Shown in pieces: positions 63,195-64,000 of a stretch of 64,000 nt of DNA (positions are counted from its first letter, which is position 1; each line of letters begins with the position of its first letter). The notes below the pieces were generated by a model, which saw only the letters and a program-made list of their open reading frames with translations, was not told where the DNA came from and did not search any database. This stretch comes from Aphrocallistes beatrix (taxonomy: Eukaryota; Porifera; Hexactinellida; Sceptrulophora; Aphrocallistidae), in assembly GCA_963281255.1 (NCBI GenBank), contig OY725495.1:4340001-4404000 (forward strand), in the 5' to 3' direction. The translations under genes were made by a program, and so were the position numbers.

Positions 63195-64000
63195 TTAAAT
63201 GTTTCTAAGAATTCGAACTGTGACCTCCAACTCCAAACTGTTAGATTTGATGAACTCTTCCAAATCTGTAGAGAGAGGAATTGAAGCTATTTTATAATTT
63301 AACCAGTAATATTGCTCACTAGATAAATCTATCAGAGGACTTTTGAAGATCAGAGAATTCTTGATGTCTCTATGACAAACAACTCGTGTGATAAAAATAG
63401 CTTTGAAAGGCCATTCTAATGAATCATAATTATCTCCTCTTCTAGGAACGAATTTAATCACAAAATTAAGAGCATCAGAAGAATGAGCCAACTTAAATCT
63501 ATAACCTGAAACTACATAGAAATCAGTAGAGAAGGTATGGTTGAGTTGGGGCATAAACTTATTTCTAAAATCACTAATAGTCCACTTTACTTTACTTTCA
63601 TACCTGACCAGAACTTCTTTCAATGATATGATTTCATTCTCCAAAGATTCGACTTTTTTTTCAAGTAATTCATTTTTTTCCACAATTTTACTAAAACCCA
63701 AACGACTTTGTTCAAACTTCTCTTCCAAATCAATAAGTTTGAGTTCTGTATGCAGATATCGATTTTCTTCCAAATGTTGTTTCAACTCTCGTCGTTTCAA
63801 CCCCACCACTTCACACCTGTACTTCTCATACGGACACACAACTGACTCTTCAGAACACTCACTCGAGAGATGAAACAAAATACTCTCGCGACGCACACGT
63901 GTCCCACATCCCAATTCACACAACACGAATACCTTCCCACACACCTTCACATGCTCTACCATCTCACACACTTTATGCACTCCCGAACAGTGCAAACACG
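63195..64000 (-). CDS. TRAF-like protein, copy 17 (5' part beyond the window edge)
   Basis: At least 266 codons are open from the right edge to the stop at 63195. Visible parts are the last zinc fingers (from CSGVHKVCEMVEH), a coiled coil EQSRLGFSKIVEKNELLE and a MATH domain (VVSGYRFKLAHSSDALNFVI, DLSSEQYYWLNYKIAS). No lesion is seen. The start, half-RING and first fingers lie outside the window. Confidence 0.85.
   Translation of the reverse strand, partial: CLHCSGVHKVCEMVEHVKVCGKVFVLCELGCGTRVRRESILFHLSSECSEESVVCPYEKYRCEVVGLKRRELKQHLEENRYLHTELKLIDLEEKFEQSRLGFSKIVEKNELLEKKVESLENEIISLKEVLVRYESKVKWTISDFRNKFMPQLNHTFSTDFYVVSGYRFKLAHSSDALNFVIKFVPRRGDNYDSLEWPFKAIFITRVVCHRDIKNSLIFKSPLIDLSSEQYYWLNYKIASIPLSTDLEEFIKSNSLELEVTVRILRNI

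Noticed and set aside
1..64000. CRISPR array or bacterial operon interpretation of the repeated units
   Set aside because: Repeats are kilobase gene units with TATA boxes and eukaryotic splice sites nearby; there is no short direct-repeat/spacer pattern.

Overview
The window looks like nuclear DNA of a non-bilaterian animal. It is AT-rich and eukaryotic: there are GT-AG splice sites, TATA boxes, animal protein families (TRAF/MATH, the ciliary protein MKS1, Tudor, a syntaxin-6-type SNARE, cytochrome b5), a 28S rRNA fragment and many short DNA transposons. A sponge is my best guess, from the compact gene-dense layout and the mix of families. This is inference; the species cannot be fixed from the sequence alone.

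The dominant feature is a head-to-tail cluster of 17 TRAF-like genes or gene remnants, all on the minus strand. Twelve appear intact. One has a frameshift in its MATH region (22537-23837), one a nonsense codon (52466-53716), one a frameshift near its N-terminus (60407-61677), one is reduced to its N-terminus (56743-56917), and one runs off the right edge. A short C-terminal relic lies at 22270-22430. Each intact gene is a single uninterrupted ORF of about 410-490 codons: an incomplete RING-like motif, a TRAF-type zinc-finger block, a short coiled coil and a divergent MATH/TRAF-C domain. Most have a TATA box about 45 nt upstream of the ATG. The zinc-finger block is nearly identical between copies, whereas the RING-like segment, coiled coil and MATH domain vary and occur in mosaic combinations. 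This suggests a locally amplified, gene-converting family, possibly a diversified innate-immune adaptor set.

Other genes are interspersed, all on the same strand. Six intronless copies of an MKS1-like B9-domain gene lie between TRAF pairs. Only one (46847-48229) is fully open; four share the same in-frame TAG and one has a separate TGA ten codons further on. Four copies of the last exon of a syntaxin-6/10-like SNARE gene lie about 200 bp upstream of TRAF copies. Three loci hold internal exons of a Tudor-domain gene. Between about 31 and 37 kb lies a duplicated cytochrome-b5-domain membrane protein gene. Its two copies are separated by a 2.27-kb element with 30-bp perfect terminal inverted repeats, which carries a THAP-domain start and a captured, decayed piece of 28S rRNA.

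Intergenic DNA is mostly duplicated TRAF or MKS1 flanks plus short inverted-repeat elements. Several have clean target-site duplications that can be proven against empty paralogous sites in the same window. The whole region is best read as a segmental-duplication nest in which genes, exon fragments and MITEs have been amplified together.
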